Shown: positions 52,605 through 62,908, counted from the stretch's first letter. The stretch is DNA of 64,000 nt from Undibacterium sp. (GCA_025352365.1 JANXTO010000099.1:1-64000); one strand, 5' to 3'. The notes: generated by a model not told the origin, from the sequence alone. Translations and numbers: made by a program.

Positions 52605-53473
52605 CACCGGTGCCTCGGCTTCAGATAGCGCAGACAAGCCAGTGCGATGGCAATACAAGATAATGACATCACAAAACTGGCAGCAAGACCGCGTGGCAAT
52701 TTCAGATGTTTTAAACCCTGATCGTAGGCATAGTAGAGCGCGGTAAAAGTTGAATTCATCGGACCGCCCTGGGTCAGGACATCGACCTCCTGATAGGCCT
52801 TCAGCGCAGCTAAAACGGACATGATGGTGCAGACCATGATGGTTGGAAATAGCATAGGTACGGTGATCTTCCAAAACCGTTGCCATAGATTTGCTCCATC
52901 GAGCACAGCGGCTTCTTGCATCTCAGCGGGAATGGATTGCAACGCAGCCAAGTACATCACCATATACCAGCCGAGCCCGCGCCAGAGGGAAACAAACATA
53001 ATCGAGAAGATCGCTAGACTGTCATCCGATAACCAACCCAGCGGTTGATTGATGGCGTGAAGTTTCAGAAGCACATAATTCAATGCGCCCTGATCGTGAA
53101 ACATAAATCCCCACATAATCCCGACTACCGCAACCGTCGTCACTACCGGAACATAGTATGCGGCACGGAACCAGCGTATTGCCGGCAATTGGGTATTGAC
53201 CAGCGTTGCCAATACGATTGCGCCAATCTGGATAAACGGGACGATGAATAAAAATAGCAGGGAGTTTTTAAGACCGCTGACAAACATTGCATTGCCAAAG
53301 ATGTAGCGATAATTATCCCAACCAACCCAATGCGTCGTGCGGACTAAACTAAAATCGGTAAAGCTCAGATAGGAGCCATATAACACTGGCCAGAACGAGA
53401 ACAACGCGAGCAACAACAAAGCCGGTGCAAGGAATACATAGGCCAACATAGTATGTCGTCGGAAAGCGGACAT
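52604..53473 (-). CDS. Carbohydrate ABC transporter permease (MalF-like)
   Basis: YVFLAPALLLLALFSFWPVLYGSYLSFTDFSL; ALQSIPAEMQEAAVLDGANLWQRFWKITVPMLFP. Confidence 0.9.
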   Translation of the reverse strand: MSAFRRHTMLAYVFLAPALLLLALFSFWPVLYGSYLSFTDFSLVRTTHWVGWDNYRYIFGNAMFVSGLKNSLLFLFIVPFIQIGAIVLATLVNTQLPAIRWFRAAYYVPVVTTVAVVGIMWGFMFHDQGALNYVLLKLHAINQPLGWLSDDSLAIFSIMFVSLWRGLGWYMVMYLAALQSIPAEMQEAAVLDGANLWQRFWKITVPMLFPTIMVCTIMSVLAALKAYQEVDVLTQGGPMNSTFTALYYAYDQGLKHLKLPRGLAASFVMSLSCIAIALACLRYLKPRHR

Positions 53474-53475
53474 GA

Positions 53476-54858
53476 TCAGTTGTCCTTCTTCGCCATCGTT
53501 CTGGCGTGGGTTTGTGCATTAACATCAGCAGCCAGCTTTTTATTCCAGATCGCCACTGCCTCATCGAGTGCCAGCTTGATATCTTTTTTACCCGTCATTC
53601 CCGCCTCTACTGCCTGCACCAGAAACCGCCGCAACTCATCGTAGTCAGTAATGCCATCCACATACAAACTGCGTGAATACTGCATAGAACCAGCAGCAAC
53701 GGTCTGCGCAATTTCTGCTGCGCCCGCATGATCCGGTATCTGTGCAAAGTAAGGATGTGCAAGTGCCTTGACCGTGGTCGGCATGACTTTGGCAATCTTA
53801 GCAAAGGCTAATTGATTCTCGTCGTTCGTCAGAAATTGGGCAAACTCAGCAATCGCGGGCAGCGATCGGGGATTGACGCCTTTTGGTACAGCGAAGTTGA
53901 ACATCCAGCCACCGTCAGCAATACCGGTTGGACCGACAGGCGCAGGGAAAATCGCGGTATTCGCATAGATTTCGGCGGAGTCGGCCTGAATACGTTTTAA
54001 GGCAGTCGGTGCGCTGACCATCATGCCTAGGCGACCGCCCAGATAGGCATCTACCACAGCGGGGAAATTATCTTCGGCGAATAATTTATCTTTCAAAAAA
54101 CCGTTCGCCCTATACGTGTCAGCGAGCTTTTTGATCAGGATGATATGGGCGGGCGAATTAAAAACTGCCTTACCATCTTTGATGAGCGGCAAACCTTGCT
54201 GCATTAAAAAACCATCGATCTTCCCTAGCGCAGGCGCGTAGCCAGCCTTGCCAGTTTTGGCTGCAATCTGGCGTGCATAGGCTAGCAGCTCGTCCATATT
54301 TTTCGGTGCTTGCGTGATCCCGGCGGCGCTGAGAATTTTGCGATTATAGGCAATCACATTGACGTTGCTGTAATGCGGAAAACCGTAGAGCTTGCCGCGA
54401 AAGGTCAGATCATCAAGCGCGCCTTTGGTGTAGAGCGCTTTGTTTTTGATCAGACCGTCAACCGGTTCGATTAATCCGTCACGCGCAAATTCCTCCGCCC
54501 ATGGCACGCTGAGATTGACCAGTGATGGCGGTGTACCAGCGGCAATCGAGGTGATGAGTTTCAGTTGCAAAATATCCCAGGGGAAATCAACCCACTCGAC
54601 TTTAACACCGGGGTGTTGCGCTTCGTAAGTTTTAACCAACGCTTGAAAATACGGAATGAACTTCGGCTTTAAGCTCATAGTCCAGAATTCGATTTTTTCT
54701 GTCGCGTTGGCAGTAACACTAATGCTGAGCATTGCAAGCACAGTGAACCTGACCGTCAGGGAGAAAACGACTCTGGCACACCATGTAAATGCCGCTAGCC
54801 TTGCAAGGATTTTGCTAGCTCGCTGCCCCATCACTGAACGCCACATTCTGCCTGACAA
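53476..54858 (-). CDS. Carbohydrate ABC transporter extracellular substrate-binding protein
   Basis: VEKIEFWT-type mature start, LVKTYEAQHPGVKVEWVDFPWDILQLKLITSIAAGTPPSLVNL; signal peptide upstream; start codon uncertain (TTG at 54858 or internal). Confidence 0.88.
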   Translation of the reverse strand: MSGRMWRSVMGQRASKILARLAAFTWCARVVFSLTVRFTVLAMLSISVTANATEKIEFWTMSLKPKFIPYFQALVKTYEAQHPGVKVEWVDFPWDILQLKLITSIAAGTPPSLVNLSVPWAEEFARDGLIEPVDGLIKNKALYTKGALDDLTFRGKLYGFPHYSNVNVIAYNRKILSAAGITQAPKNMDELLAYARQIAAKTGKAGYAPALGKIDGFLMQQGLPLIKDGKAVFNSPAHIILIKKLADTYRANGFLKDKLFAEDNFPAVVDAYLGGRLGMMVSAPTALKRIQADSAEIYANTAIFPAPVGPTGIADGGWMFNFAVPKGVNPRSLPAIAEFAQFLTNDENQLAFAKIAKVMPTTVKALAHPYFAQIPDHAGAAEIAQTVAAGSMQYSRSLYVDGITDYDELRRFLVQAVEAGMTGKKDIKLALDEAVAIWNKKLAADVNAQTHARTMAKKDN

Positions 54859-54861
54859 AGG

Positions 54862-54945
54862 AATACTCCTCTATTTTTTTGTAAAATATCGCTGATTGTC
54901 CTTACTTTATATGGACAATTTAAATATACTAATTAGGAGTATATT
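54862..54945 (+). repeat. Dispersed palindromic element, family A, copy 7, inside the nag operon
   Basis: aatactcctctatttttttgtaaaatatcgctgattgtccttactttatatggacaatttaaatatactaattaggagtatattt. Confidence 0.85.
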
Positions 54946-55018
54946 TATAAACAGTTTTAAAAAAAGCCTTATGCTCTTTCGTTACCAAATGCGCACTAGT
55001 ATTTTTCCTCGTGCGATT

Positions 55019-56041
55019 TCAATTCGTCTTGGTCACTTTGCTTAAATGCCGTGGCTTGTCAGGATCTAATCCGCGGGCAATCGACAAGTGTGCCGCCATA
55101 ACATAAAACGCCTGAATCGCCACAATCGGATCAAGGTCAGGGGTCGCTGCGGTTGGCAATGTCAGGTTACGTTCTTTGACGTCAATGGGTGCTGCCAGCA
55201 ATACATTGGCGCCACGGCCACGCATCTCTTCTGCCAGCGCGATCAAGCCTGCTTGGGTAGGACCACGCGTTGCAAAAATCAGCAGAGGATAGCCATCATC
55301 AATCAAGGCCATCGGGCCATGTTTGATCTCTGCACCACTAAATGCTTCTGCCTGTATGACCGAGGTTTCTTTAAATTTCAACGCTGATTCCAGTGCGACT
55401 GGGAAGCTGATACCGCGTCCGACGGTCATGATGCGCGACGCTGGGGTTAGCACTTCTAAAGCATTAGACCAGTCGCAACGGGTAGCCGCCTCTAAGGCTT
55501 CTGGCAATGATTCAATCGCACTCAAAAATTCTGCGTCGTTTTGCCAATTGCCTGCAACACGCGCACCGGCAACCAGTGAGGTAATAAAACTCTTGGTCGC
55601 GGCGACACTCAATTCTGGCCCTGCATGCAAAGGCAAAGTCCATTCGGCACTCTGTGCTAATGGCGATGTCGCATCGTTGACTAATGCGACGGTGGAGGCG
55701 CCACCTTCACGAAAATAACGAATCGGCTCAATCACATCCGGGCTTTGTCCCGACTGCGAGATTGCAATTGCCAGCGCATCGCGGGCATACAACGGTGACT
55801 TATTCAATGTCACTAAAGACATCGGCAAAGAGGCAACGATACGACCCAAACGCGACATGATCAGGTAGGCCGCATAATTGGCGGCATGGTCTGAACTACC
55901 ACGTGCCACCGTTAATACCGTTGAGGGCGGATGATCTCTGAGATGCTTTCCCAAAGCGATATAACGGTCTTTGTCCTGCGTCAGTTGATGTGCCACAAAC
56001 TCGGCGGACGAACAGGCTTCTTTAAGCATTTGCGAGGTCAA
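55019..56041 (-). CDS. nagB-II: SIS domain glucosamine-6-phosphate deaminase (NagB-II type)
   Basis: LTVARGSSDHAANYAAYLI, ISQSGQSPDVIEPIRYFREGGASTVALVN; next to nagA. Confidence 0.85.
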   Translation of the reverse strand: MTSQMLKEACSSAEFVAHQLTQDKDRYIALGKHLRDHPPSTVLTVARGSSDHAANYAAYLIMSRLGRIVASLPMSLVTLNKSPLYARDALAIAISQSGQSPDVIEPIRYFREGGASTVALVNDATSPLAQSAEWTLPLHAGPELSVAATKSFITSLVAGARVAGNWQNDAEFLSAIESLPEALEAATRCDWSNALEVLTPASRIMTVGRGISFPVALESALKFKETSVIQAEAFSGAEIKHGPMALIDDGYPLLIFATRGPTQAGLIALAEEMRGRGANVLLAAPIDVKERNLTLPTAATPDLDPIVAIQAFYVMAAHLSIARGLDPDKPRHLSKVTKTN

Positions 56042-57134
56042 TCTTTTCTCCTTCTACATACACAGCAATCAGGTTGAGCTTGCGGTCAAGCACGACGATG
56101 TCGGCATAACTATCCACTTGCAAACGACCACGATCAGATAAGCCGAGATAATCGGCGGCATAAGTGGAAACACGCTTAGACGCATCCTCAATGTCGAGAC
56201 CGATGCTGACCAGATTGCGTAAGGCTTGATCCATCGTCAAGGTGCTGCCCGCCAGCGTGCCGTCTTCTAGCCGCACGCCGCCCAGACATTTATGTACTAC
56301 CTGACGGCCGAGCATGTACTGACCATCTGGCATGCCAGACGCAGCGGTAGAATCCGTCACGCAATACAGATGCGGAATCGCCCGCATTGCTGCCTTGATC
56401 GCACCGGGATGTACATGCATCAGGTCGGGAATAATTTCAGAAAATTGTGCATGCGCCAGTGCTGCACCGACCATGCCAGGCGCGCGATGATCAAGCCGCG
56501 ACATGGCGTTATATAAATGCGTAAAACCCTTGGCACCATTTTCTAAAGCAGCGACACCCTCTTCATAGGTACCCAGTGTATGACCGAGCTGCACCACCAT
56601 ACCCATATCGGTCAGCTCACGCACCAGTTGTAAATGCCCTTCCATTTCTGGTGCAACGGTGATCAGTTTGATCGGTGCAATATCGTGTAAATGCCTGACC
56701 TGTTCCAGCGAGGCAATCCTTGCAAAATCGGGTTGCGCACCGAGCTTGCCCGGATTGATATACGGGCCTTCCAGATGGACGCCAAGTACCCGCGCTGCGC
56801 CTTTGGTTCTGGTTTCGCATACTGGCTTTAAAGCGTGCAGTGCTGCTTCCAGATCGGCCATGGGCGCGGTCATGGTAGTTGCCAGCAAACTGGTCGTGCC
56901 GTGCTGTGCGTGCATGCGTGCAATGACCTCGGCAGCATCACCTGCTTCCATCGTGTCTTTGCCGCCAGCGCCATGCACATGCAGGTCAACAAAGCCGGGC
57001 AAAATATATACTTGCTGATTTTGTGCCGGATCCATTGTCGCACCATGGATTGCCGTCACGCGCTCTGCAAAATCGATAGAGCCGCTAACCCAACCGGAAG
57101 AAGTCAGGACATTGCCTTGCAAAGTTCTACTCAT
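56022..57134 (-). CDS. nagA: N-acetylglucosamine-6-phosphate deacetylase
   Basis: ILPGFVDLHVHGAGGKDTMEA, GVHLEGPYINPGKLGAQ, GFTHLYNAMSRLDHRAPG, VTDSTAASGMPDG. Confidence 0.95.
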   Translation of the reverse strand: MSRTLQGNVLTSSGWVSGSIDFAERVTAIHGATMDPAQNQQVYILPGFVDLHVHGAGGKDTMEAGDAAEVIARMHAQHGTTSLLATTMTAPMADLEAALHALKPVCETRTKGAARVLGVHLEGPYINPGKLGAQPDFARIASLEQVRHLHDIAPIKLITVAPEMEGHLQLVRELTDMGMVVQLGHTLGTYEEGVAALENGAKGFTHLYNAMSRLDHRAPGMVGAALAHAQFSEIIPDLMHVHPGAIKAAMRAIPHLYCVTDSTAASGMPDGQYMLGRQVVHKCLGGVRLEDGTLAGSTLTMDQALRNLVSIGLDIEDASKRVSTYAADYLGLSDRGRLQVDSYADIVVLDRKLNLIAVYVEGEKIDLANA

Positions 57135-57865
57135 CTGAACAGCTCCGCAACGAAATCATAATAATCGCTGCGACAAAACGAGTGCGTCAGTTCTACCGCA
57201 GCACCGGTCGGTAAGTAACCAACGCGGGTGATGTAGAGCATTGCCGCACCTTGTTTAATGCCTGCCAGCTTGGCTTGCTCGGCCGTCGCATTGACAGCAC
57301 GGATGTGTTGCAAGGCGCGGGTCGGCGTGACGTTATGCGATTCCAGATAACCATACAAACTGTCGGTGACTAATTTAGGATTGGGTAAATAGATTGCCGG
57401 TATGGTCGTGCTCTCTATCGCCATCACTACATTATCAGCAGTGCGCAAGCGCTTTAGCCGCGATACCACAGTGTTAGGCGACAAACCTAATGACAAAATC
57501 TCTTCCGGTGCGGCGATACCGGTTTCGCGTGAAATCCATTGCGAACCCGGTGCAAAACCACGTTGACGCAGCTCTTCACTAAAGTTAGTCAGACGGGATA
57601 AAGGTTGCTCTAATTTTGGGGTGATGTACGTTCCAGAGCCATGCTTGCGGGTGAGCAGTCCACGCTCGCACAACATATCGATGGCTTTGCGCGCAGTGAC
57701 GCGAGAAATCTCTAATACCTCGGACAATAAACGCTCTGATGGCAATGCCTCGTCTGGCTGCCAGATGCCGCTATGGATGCCTGTTGCTAATTTATTCGCC
57801 AATTGCAGATACAAGGGCGTAGAGCTTTCGCTATCTGGTTTGAAATCACTTAATTGCGCTTGCAT
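57131..57865 (-). CDS. nagR: GntR/HutC family transcriptional regulator (NagR-like)
   Basis: PLYLQLANKLATGIHSGIWQPDEALPSERLLSEVLEISRVTARKAIDMLCERGLLTRKHGSGTYI wHTH plus UTRA domain. Confidence 0.85.
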   Translation of the reverse strand: MQAQLSDFKPDSESSTPLYLQLANKLATGIHSGIWQPDEALPSERLLSEVLEISRVTARKAIDMLCERGLLTRKHGSGTYITPKLEQPLSRLTNFSEELRQRGFAPGSQWISRETGIAAPEEILSLGLSPNTVVSRLKRLRTADNVVMAIESTTIPAIYLPNPKLVTDSLYGYLESHNVTPTRALQHIRAVNATAEQAKLAGIKQGAAMLYITRVGYLPTGAAVELTHSFCRSDYYDFVAELFR

Positions 57866-57948
57866 AGTTTTTTCCTAGTGAAGCGTTTTTACAAATTACT
57901 CATGAATTTGCGATTAAATTTTTACGGTATCTGTTGTGTTGTTCTGTA

Positions 57949-58908
57949 TTAATCATTTATCTGACGCTGAATCAAAATCAATGCACCCGCTGCTGAGTCC
58001 GATTTTGGCTTTACGATGCGAGACAATAAATCTAAAGGCAAGTAAGGCAACATCGGCTCTGCCAAGCCACCGCACAAAGCAATCGGCAACAATTCCGACG
58101 GATCTAATGCGGACGCCATTTTAGCGACTTCGCTACCCGCAGCCAGCATGATGCTACCAGCACTGGTCGTCGTGGGTGCATGAGCAATCACGATCGGTGC
58201 CAGCTGAGCATAGTTTGTTTGATTTGCCTTGGCTAGCCAGTTGAATATGAGATCACGACTCTCAGTGTTGCTTCTGTTCGCTTTATGTTCAGTCTCATTT
58301 TCAGCTTCAGCTTCAGTAAGAGCATCAGGGCCAGCACACACTTGCAACAATGCTGCAGAAAACGCATCCTCTGGACTGCGTCCATCCAGCACATGCTGAA
58401 TATGATTGATGGCTCTTAAACCCAACCAAGCCCCACTGGCTTCATCGCTGGATGGAAAACCCCAGCCACCGACCTCACGACGGGTGCCATCCACTAACAT
58501 CGCCTCGCCTGCACTGCCTGTGCCTAACGCAATAATCGCACCAGCCGCGCCTTGATGCGCCCCTAACAAAGTTGTCTCGGCATCAGTTCCGATCGCCAAG
58601 GAACCAAAGCCTGGATTTTTTACATAGAATTCTGTTGCCCATTGCTTGTTATGAATACCCGCCAAGCCACAACCTGCAGCAATTTCTCGTAAGGGCGGCA
58701 TCGCCAACCCCGCATCAAAAAACGCTTTTCTGGTAGCGGCAAGAATCGATTGCCAGGCTGACTCAATCCCATGCATCAAACCAGATGGTCCCGCACTGCC
58801 CTGACCGACTTCAGTACCGCCAACCTGCACCAGACGCACTCGGGTTCCGGTGCCGCCGCCATCGACGCCTATCAGGTATTGGTATTGATCAATCACTTTC
58901 TCGCCCAT
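57949..58908 (-). CDS. nagK: BadF/BadG/BcrA/BcrD-type ATPase, probable N-acetylglucosamine kinase
   Basis: LIGVDGGGTGTRVRLVQVGG, IALGTGSAGEAMLVDG, GGWGFPSSDEASGAWLGLRAI; start chosen at MGEKVIDQ. Confidence 0.85.
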   Translation of the reverse strand: MGEKVIDQYQYLIGVDGGGTGTRVRLVQVGGTEVGQGSAGPSGLMHGIESAWQSILAATRKAFFDAGLAMPPLREIAAGCGLAGIHNKQWATEFYVKNPGFGSLAIGTDAETTLLGAHQGAAGAIIALGTGSAGEAMLVDGTRREVGGWGFPSSDEASGAWLGLRAINHIQHVLDGRSPEDAFSAALLQVCAGPDALTEAEAENETEHKANRSNTESRDLIFNWLAKANQTNYAQLAPIVIAHAPTTTSAGSIMLAAGSEVAKMASALDPSELLPIALCGGLAEPMLPYLPLDLLSRIVKPKSDSAAGALILIQRQIND

Positions 58909-58972
58909 AGAATTTTTATTGGTTTTCACTAAGTTCTTACTGTTAATTCTGCATTTTGCAGTGCAATAAGAC

Positions 58973-59021
58973 ATCCTAGAGCTTTTACATAGTGGTTGTC
59001 AATAGGTATTTAAGTGGTATT
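58973..59021 (-). promoter_or_regulatory. Predicted promoter/operator of the kinase-led operon
   Basis: Minus strand AATACCACTTAAATACCTATTGACAACCACT...; -35 TTGACA (59002-58997), 18-bp spacer, -10-like TAGGAT (58978-58973); 26/31 identity with 62360-62390. Confidence 0.6.
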
Positions 59022-59164
59022 TAAAAATCTTTTGTACTAGCGAATCATTATTTCTTTTATTGTGCAGAACGATGGGGGTCGCTAACTGTACCTATATTAA
59101 TCACATCTATCTCAATCAAGAGATCGGATGACAGCTTAGACCAGATTACTTTCACTAAGAAAAA

Positions 59165-59190
59165 GGTGACGGAGCATATGCCCCGTCACC
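59165..59190 (-). terminator. Terminator downstream of the TonB-dependent receptor gene
   Basis: aaaaaggtgacggagcatatgccccgtcacc; on the minus strand followed by TTTTT. Confidence 0.8.
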
Positions 59191-59257
59191 GATAATTTGA
59201 GGGGTTTGAAATCAGCACTAGCATCGGCATCGATATCAAACATCTCAGTCACTCATA

Positions 59258-61999
59258 TTACATTTTTGCGTGCAAAGTCAGATAGAACTGACGACCACTT
59301 TGGTACACAGAACGTGGCTGATCTTCATTTAAGGCATAGTATTTTAGCGTTGGATTATTCAAATTTTGCGCATCTAAAGTAATACCAAAATTCTCATTAA
59401 TCTTATAACCAAAAGAAGCTGACACTGCTCCGGTTGCCGCCTGCGAGAATGCAGTCTGACGATCTAAGCCACTGTAGAAGCTGGACCGATAACTATAGGA
59501 CAGACGCGCATTAAACTTATCATCTTCGTAGTAACCACTCAGATTGTAAGTATTTTTGGAAGCACCCACGACGTCTTTTGAATCAGCATCTTTGGCATCA
59601 GCATAAGTATAGTTAGTAGAGAAACCAAAGTTCTTACCGACTGGCTGCTCATACGCTAACTCGATACCTTTAACCTTGGCGCTGGTATTGGTTGGAACCG
59701 ATAAAATATACGGCACCATCGCACCTTGTGGTGTCTGAGCACTGTAGGTCATATAGCTCTTAGAGACTTGTCCTATCCCAACATAGCTAGTCAAATCCAT
59801 ATAGAACAAACCTGCGGATAACAAAGAACGCGGTGCAAAATACCATTCTAAGGACGCGTCAAAGTTATTCGAGCGAATCGGTTTCAGATCAGGATTAGCG
59901 CCACTACCGCTACCTACACCACCGGCAACTGCTGGCGGACTCAGGCTGATCGCACTTGCCAGTGCGCCGTAGTCTGGGCGAGTCATCGTCTTCGATACAG
60001 CAAAACGGGCAACCAGATCTTTGGTGACATCAAGACGTAAATTCCCACTTGGTAAAATATCGTTGTAGGTATTATCGAATTGCTGACGGATGAATGGACC
60101 AAACAGGGATGTTGTGATCGCACCAGGCGTCGTAGCGGTGGCAGCAAATGGTAAGGTCACGCTTTCTTTAGTTTGTACAAAACGGATACCAAAGTTACCG
60201 CTCCAGCCTTGACCTTCCAGATTGCTTTGGATATACACGGCACTGGTGTTTTCTTTAAGTGCGAACTCAGACGCCCAGTTTTCACGAGAGCCATCGGTCG
60301 GACGCAAGGCATATTGCGCGTCATAAGCCGCTAACTGACCAGCGGTATAGGACCAGACGTTGGTTGGAAAATTGCCACCAAGACCACTACCAAAATTACC
60401 TGGGTATGACACTGTTCCGCCAGCAGGTAAATTGTTGAATGCAGAGCCATCCAAAACCGGACGTTGATTATTCACAAAATCATTGTTGCGCTTATGCTCG
60501 GTCGCACGGACACCAAATTTCAGGTTGGTAAAGACACCCTGATTAATCGCATACTCACCATCTAACTTAGCCCAAGTCTCTTTATCTTTGACACTGACTT
60601 GCTGATCACCGAAAATCCAATCCAGACCAGTATTGGCATTGCTGGAATTATTAGTCGTACCCAGATTCCAGTTGGCGGCGCTGCCAATGCCGTTCAAGCC
60701 CCAGGAAGCACCACTACCTTTGCCTGTATCCCATTCAGCCACGTCTTGTGTCAAGGTTTTTCCTGTACCACTGGAAGTTCCCAACTGACCATTTAACTTG
60801 AAGGACGAATTGACACGCCAGCTTGCTTCAACGCTGACAAAATTAGTATCAGAACCAGCATCAGGACGGGAAATCTGATCGTAGATGCCGTATTGCGTAC
60901 CAGCGACACCAGTGAAGTTAGCATTGGTCAGAGTTTTTACGCCGTTGGTCGTGCTCACAACATAACCAGGATCAGGCGCTTGTCCTGCACCGCCATTGAT
61001 GAAGTGGGTGCCCCACATCATATAGTTACGATTATAGTTAGCAGCATCCATCGTCGAACTAAAGGCATTAACATCGATTGTAAAATCATTGCTTGGTTTG
61101 AATTGCAAATCAATCAAACCACCCTGACGCTTACGTACTTGTTCAAATAATGCAGAGCCCATTAATCCTGGGTAGTACACTCCAGCCAAATCAGGATTAG
61201 ACAGGGCAACTTTGCTGTTAGGTGCAATTTTTTCGTAACCCAAAATCTCTTGTCCATCACGGCGCAGGCTACGCTTTTCAGAGAAGGCTTGGATCATGAC
61301 ACCAAACGTATTGGCATCATTCTTCCAGTTCAGCAACGCGCTGATTTGTGGATCGGTCTTCTTAGGCAGATCGGCATACACCGCACCGATAGTCGCTTCA
61401 GCAGTAAATTGCTTTTTAAAATCCAGCGGCTTACGGGTAATGATATCGACGGAGCCAGCAACACCGCCCTCAACTAAACTGGCCTCAGATGATTTATGGA
61501 CTTCAACACGGCTAACCAACTCAGACGGCAACAAGGTATAGCTGACACTACGTCCGACACCAGGACCACTTTGGTTCAGGACAAACCAGTCACCTGCCGC
61601 CATGTTGTGACCGTTGATTAAGGTCTGAGTCAAACTTGGGTTGGTGCCGCGCATACTGACGCGATCGTTTTCATCAAAGCCACCTTCGTTACCACTAGCA
61701 GAACTTGTTGTAACACCAGGCAAACGCTGCAATGAGTCAGCGACGTTTTTATCTGGCATTTTGCCGATATCTTCGGCAGTGATTACATCCAGATGTGAAT
61801 CCGCGTTACGTTTTTGATTTAAAGACTGTTGTGCAGCAGCGCGAATACCCGTAACTACCACTTCTTGTGCTGCCGGATCGGCTTGCTGCGCTTGTGCTGA
61901 CATTGCGACTGTCATGATTAGCACTGCAACACCGGACGCGATTGGCGTCAGTTTAGGCGTTGATTTAGGTGCTAACTTAAGTGTCAGATTACTTTTCAT
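59258..61999 (-). CDS. TonB-dependent receptor (Xanthomonas/Caulobacter-type carbohydrate receptor)
   Basis: Signal peptide, EVVVTGIRAAAQQSLNQKRNADSHLDVITAEDIGKMPDKNVADSLQRLPGV plug, C-terminal FYLTLHAKM beta-strand. Confidence 0.95.
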   Translation of the reverse strand: MKSNLTLKLAPKSTPKLTPIASGVAVLIMTVAMSAQAQQADPAAQEVVVTGIRAAAQQSLNQKRNADSHLDVITAEDIGKMPDKNVADSLQRLPGVTTSSASGNEGGFDENDRVSMRGTNPSLTQTLINGHNMAAGDWFVLNQSGPGVGRSVSYTLLPSELVSRVEVHKSSEASLVEGGVAGSVDIITRKPLDFKKQFTAEATIGAVYADLPKKTDPQISALLNWKNDANTFGVMIQAFSEKRSLRRDGQEILGYEKIAPNSKVALSNPDLAGVYYPGLMGSALFEQVRKRQGGLIDLQFKPSNDFTIDVNAFSSTMDAANYNRNYMMWGTHFINGGAGQAPDPGYVVSTTNGVKTLTNANFTGVAGTQYGIYDQISRPDAGSDTNFVSVEASWRVNSSFKLNGQLGTSSGTGKTLTQDVAEWDTGKGSGASWGLNGIGSAANWNLGTTNNSSNANTGLDWIFGDQQVSVKDKETWAKLDGEYAINQGVFTNLKFGVRATEHKRNNDFVNNQRPVLDGSAFNNLPAGGTVSYPGNFGSGLGGNFPTNVWSYTAGQLAAYDAQYALRPTDGSRENWASEFALKENTSAVYIQSNLEGQGWSGNFGIRFVQTKESVTLPFAATATTPGAITTSLFGPFIRQQFDNTYNDILPSGNLRLDVTKDLVARFAVSKTMTRPDYGALASAISLSPPAVAGGVGSGSGANPDLKPIRSNNFDASLEWYFAPRSLLSAGLFYMDLTSYVGIGQVSKSYMTYSAQTPQGAMVPYILSVPTNTSAKVKGIELAYEQPVGKNFGFSTNYTYADAKDADSKDVVGASKNTYNLSGYYEDDKFNARLSYSYRSSFYSGLDRQTAFSQAATGAVSASFGYKINENFGITLDAQNLNNPTLKYYALNEDQPRSVYQSGRQFYLTLHAKM

Positions 62000-62342
62000 T
62001 TACTCCCCCAAGATTTATCAATCAAAACAATTTGATGCCCTGCTGCGAGATATTTTTTTCTATACAGAAGAGCGTTTCGATACCACCCGCGATACTGCAA
62101 CTTACCAATTCAAACATACAAAACCACTTAAATGCCACAATTTAAAACTAACTCTATAAAACGACACAAGGTCTTTACTTGCTCAATCAGGCCATGGCGT
62201 TTCAAATGCGCAGACCATGGTTAAATAAAAACTAAATCTGATTGAGAAAGATAAAAAATCTCTAGCAAGATCACTCTCATGCTTTTTATCTTTGAGGCGA
62301 CTGATACTTTGATTTTCGCCTGAAATAGGAAGCAGTGGGCTC

Positions 62343-62390
62343 ACTGTAGTTAGCGTAAAAGTGGCTGTCAAGCGGTATCTACGTGGTATT
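62343..62390 (-). promoter_or_regulatory. Predicted promoter/operator upstream of the TonB-dependent receptor
   Basis: Minus strand AATACCACGTAGATACCGCTTGACAGCCACT; -35 TTGACA (62371-62366), 17-bp spacer, -10-like TACAGT (62348-62343). Confidence 0.6.
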
Positions 62391-62908
62391 ACTGATACTC
62401 ATATTGGTACTAATAAGAAGAATTAAACAAACATTACAAGCCATTGATTTACATGAATAATTATTTAATTCAAATATGTTTTTTATAAAAGTGGACTGAT
62501 TAGTTTTTACAACAAACAAATAAGCTTAATCATTTATCAGATAAACGATATTACAAAGAAATTTTTTCTGACGGGAGCTTTTCTTGGACGTTCTCGCTTG
62601 AACAACAGGCTTAAAAATCGATACAAAATTTGTCCATTGTCATAGACAGAAACCGTCTATTTTTTTGAAAAATAAACAAAGGAAATCAAACTCATCGCAA
62701 TCCAATTAGCGAATGAGTCATAAAATACCATTCAGGACTGGATATATAATTGGTATTAATGTCTTATCTAACGATGAAGTACACTCAGCGTCATTCGTGA
62801 TTTTTTGAATCAAAACAAGGCAGCAACCCGACCACAACCACCCGCTTCGCCAGTATGAATTTGAGAAGCCAGATCAAAGTACATCGTTACTTTTAAAGAA
62901 TACAACTC

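Noticed and set aside
58280-58325. Low-complexity segment in the kinase (EAENETEHKANRSNTES) as a frameshift or insertion
   Set aside because: The reading frame is intact and the conserved motifs on both sides are present; probably just a variable surface loop.
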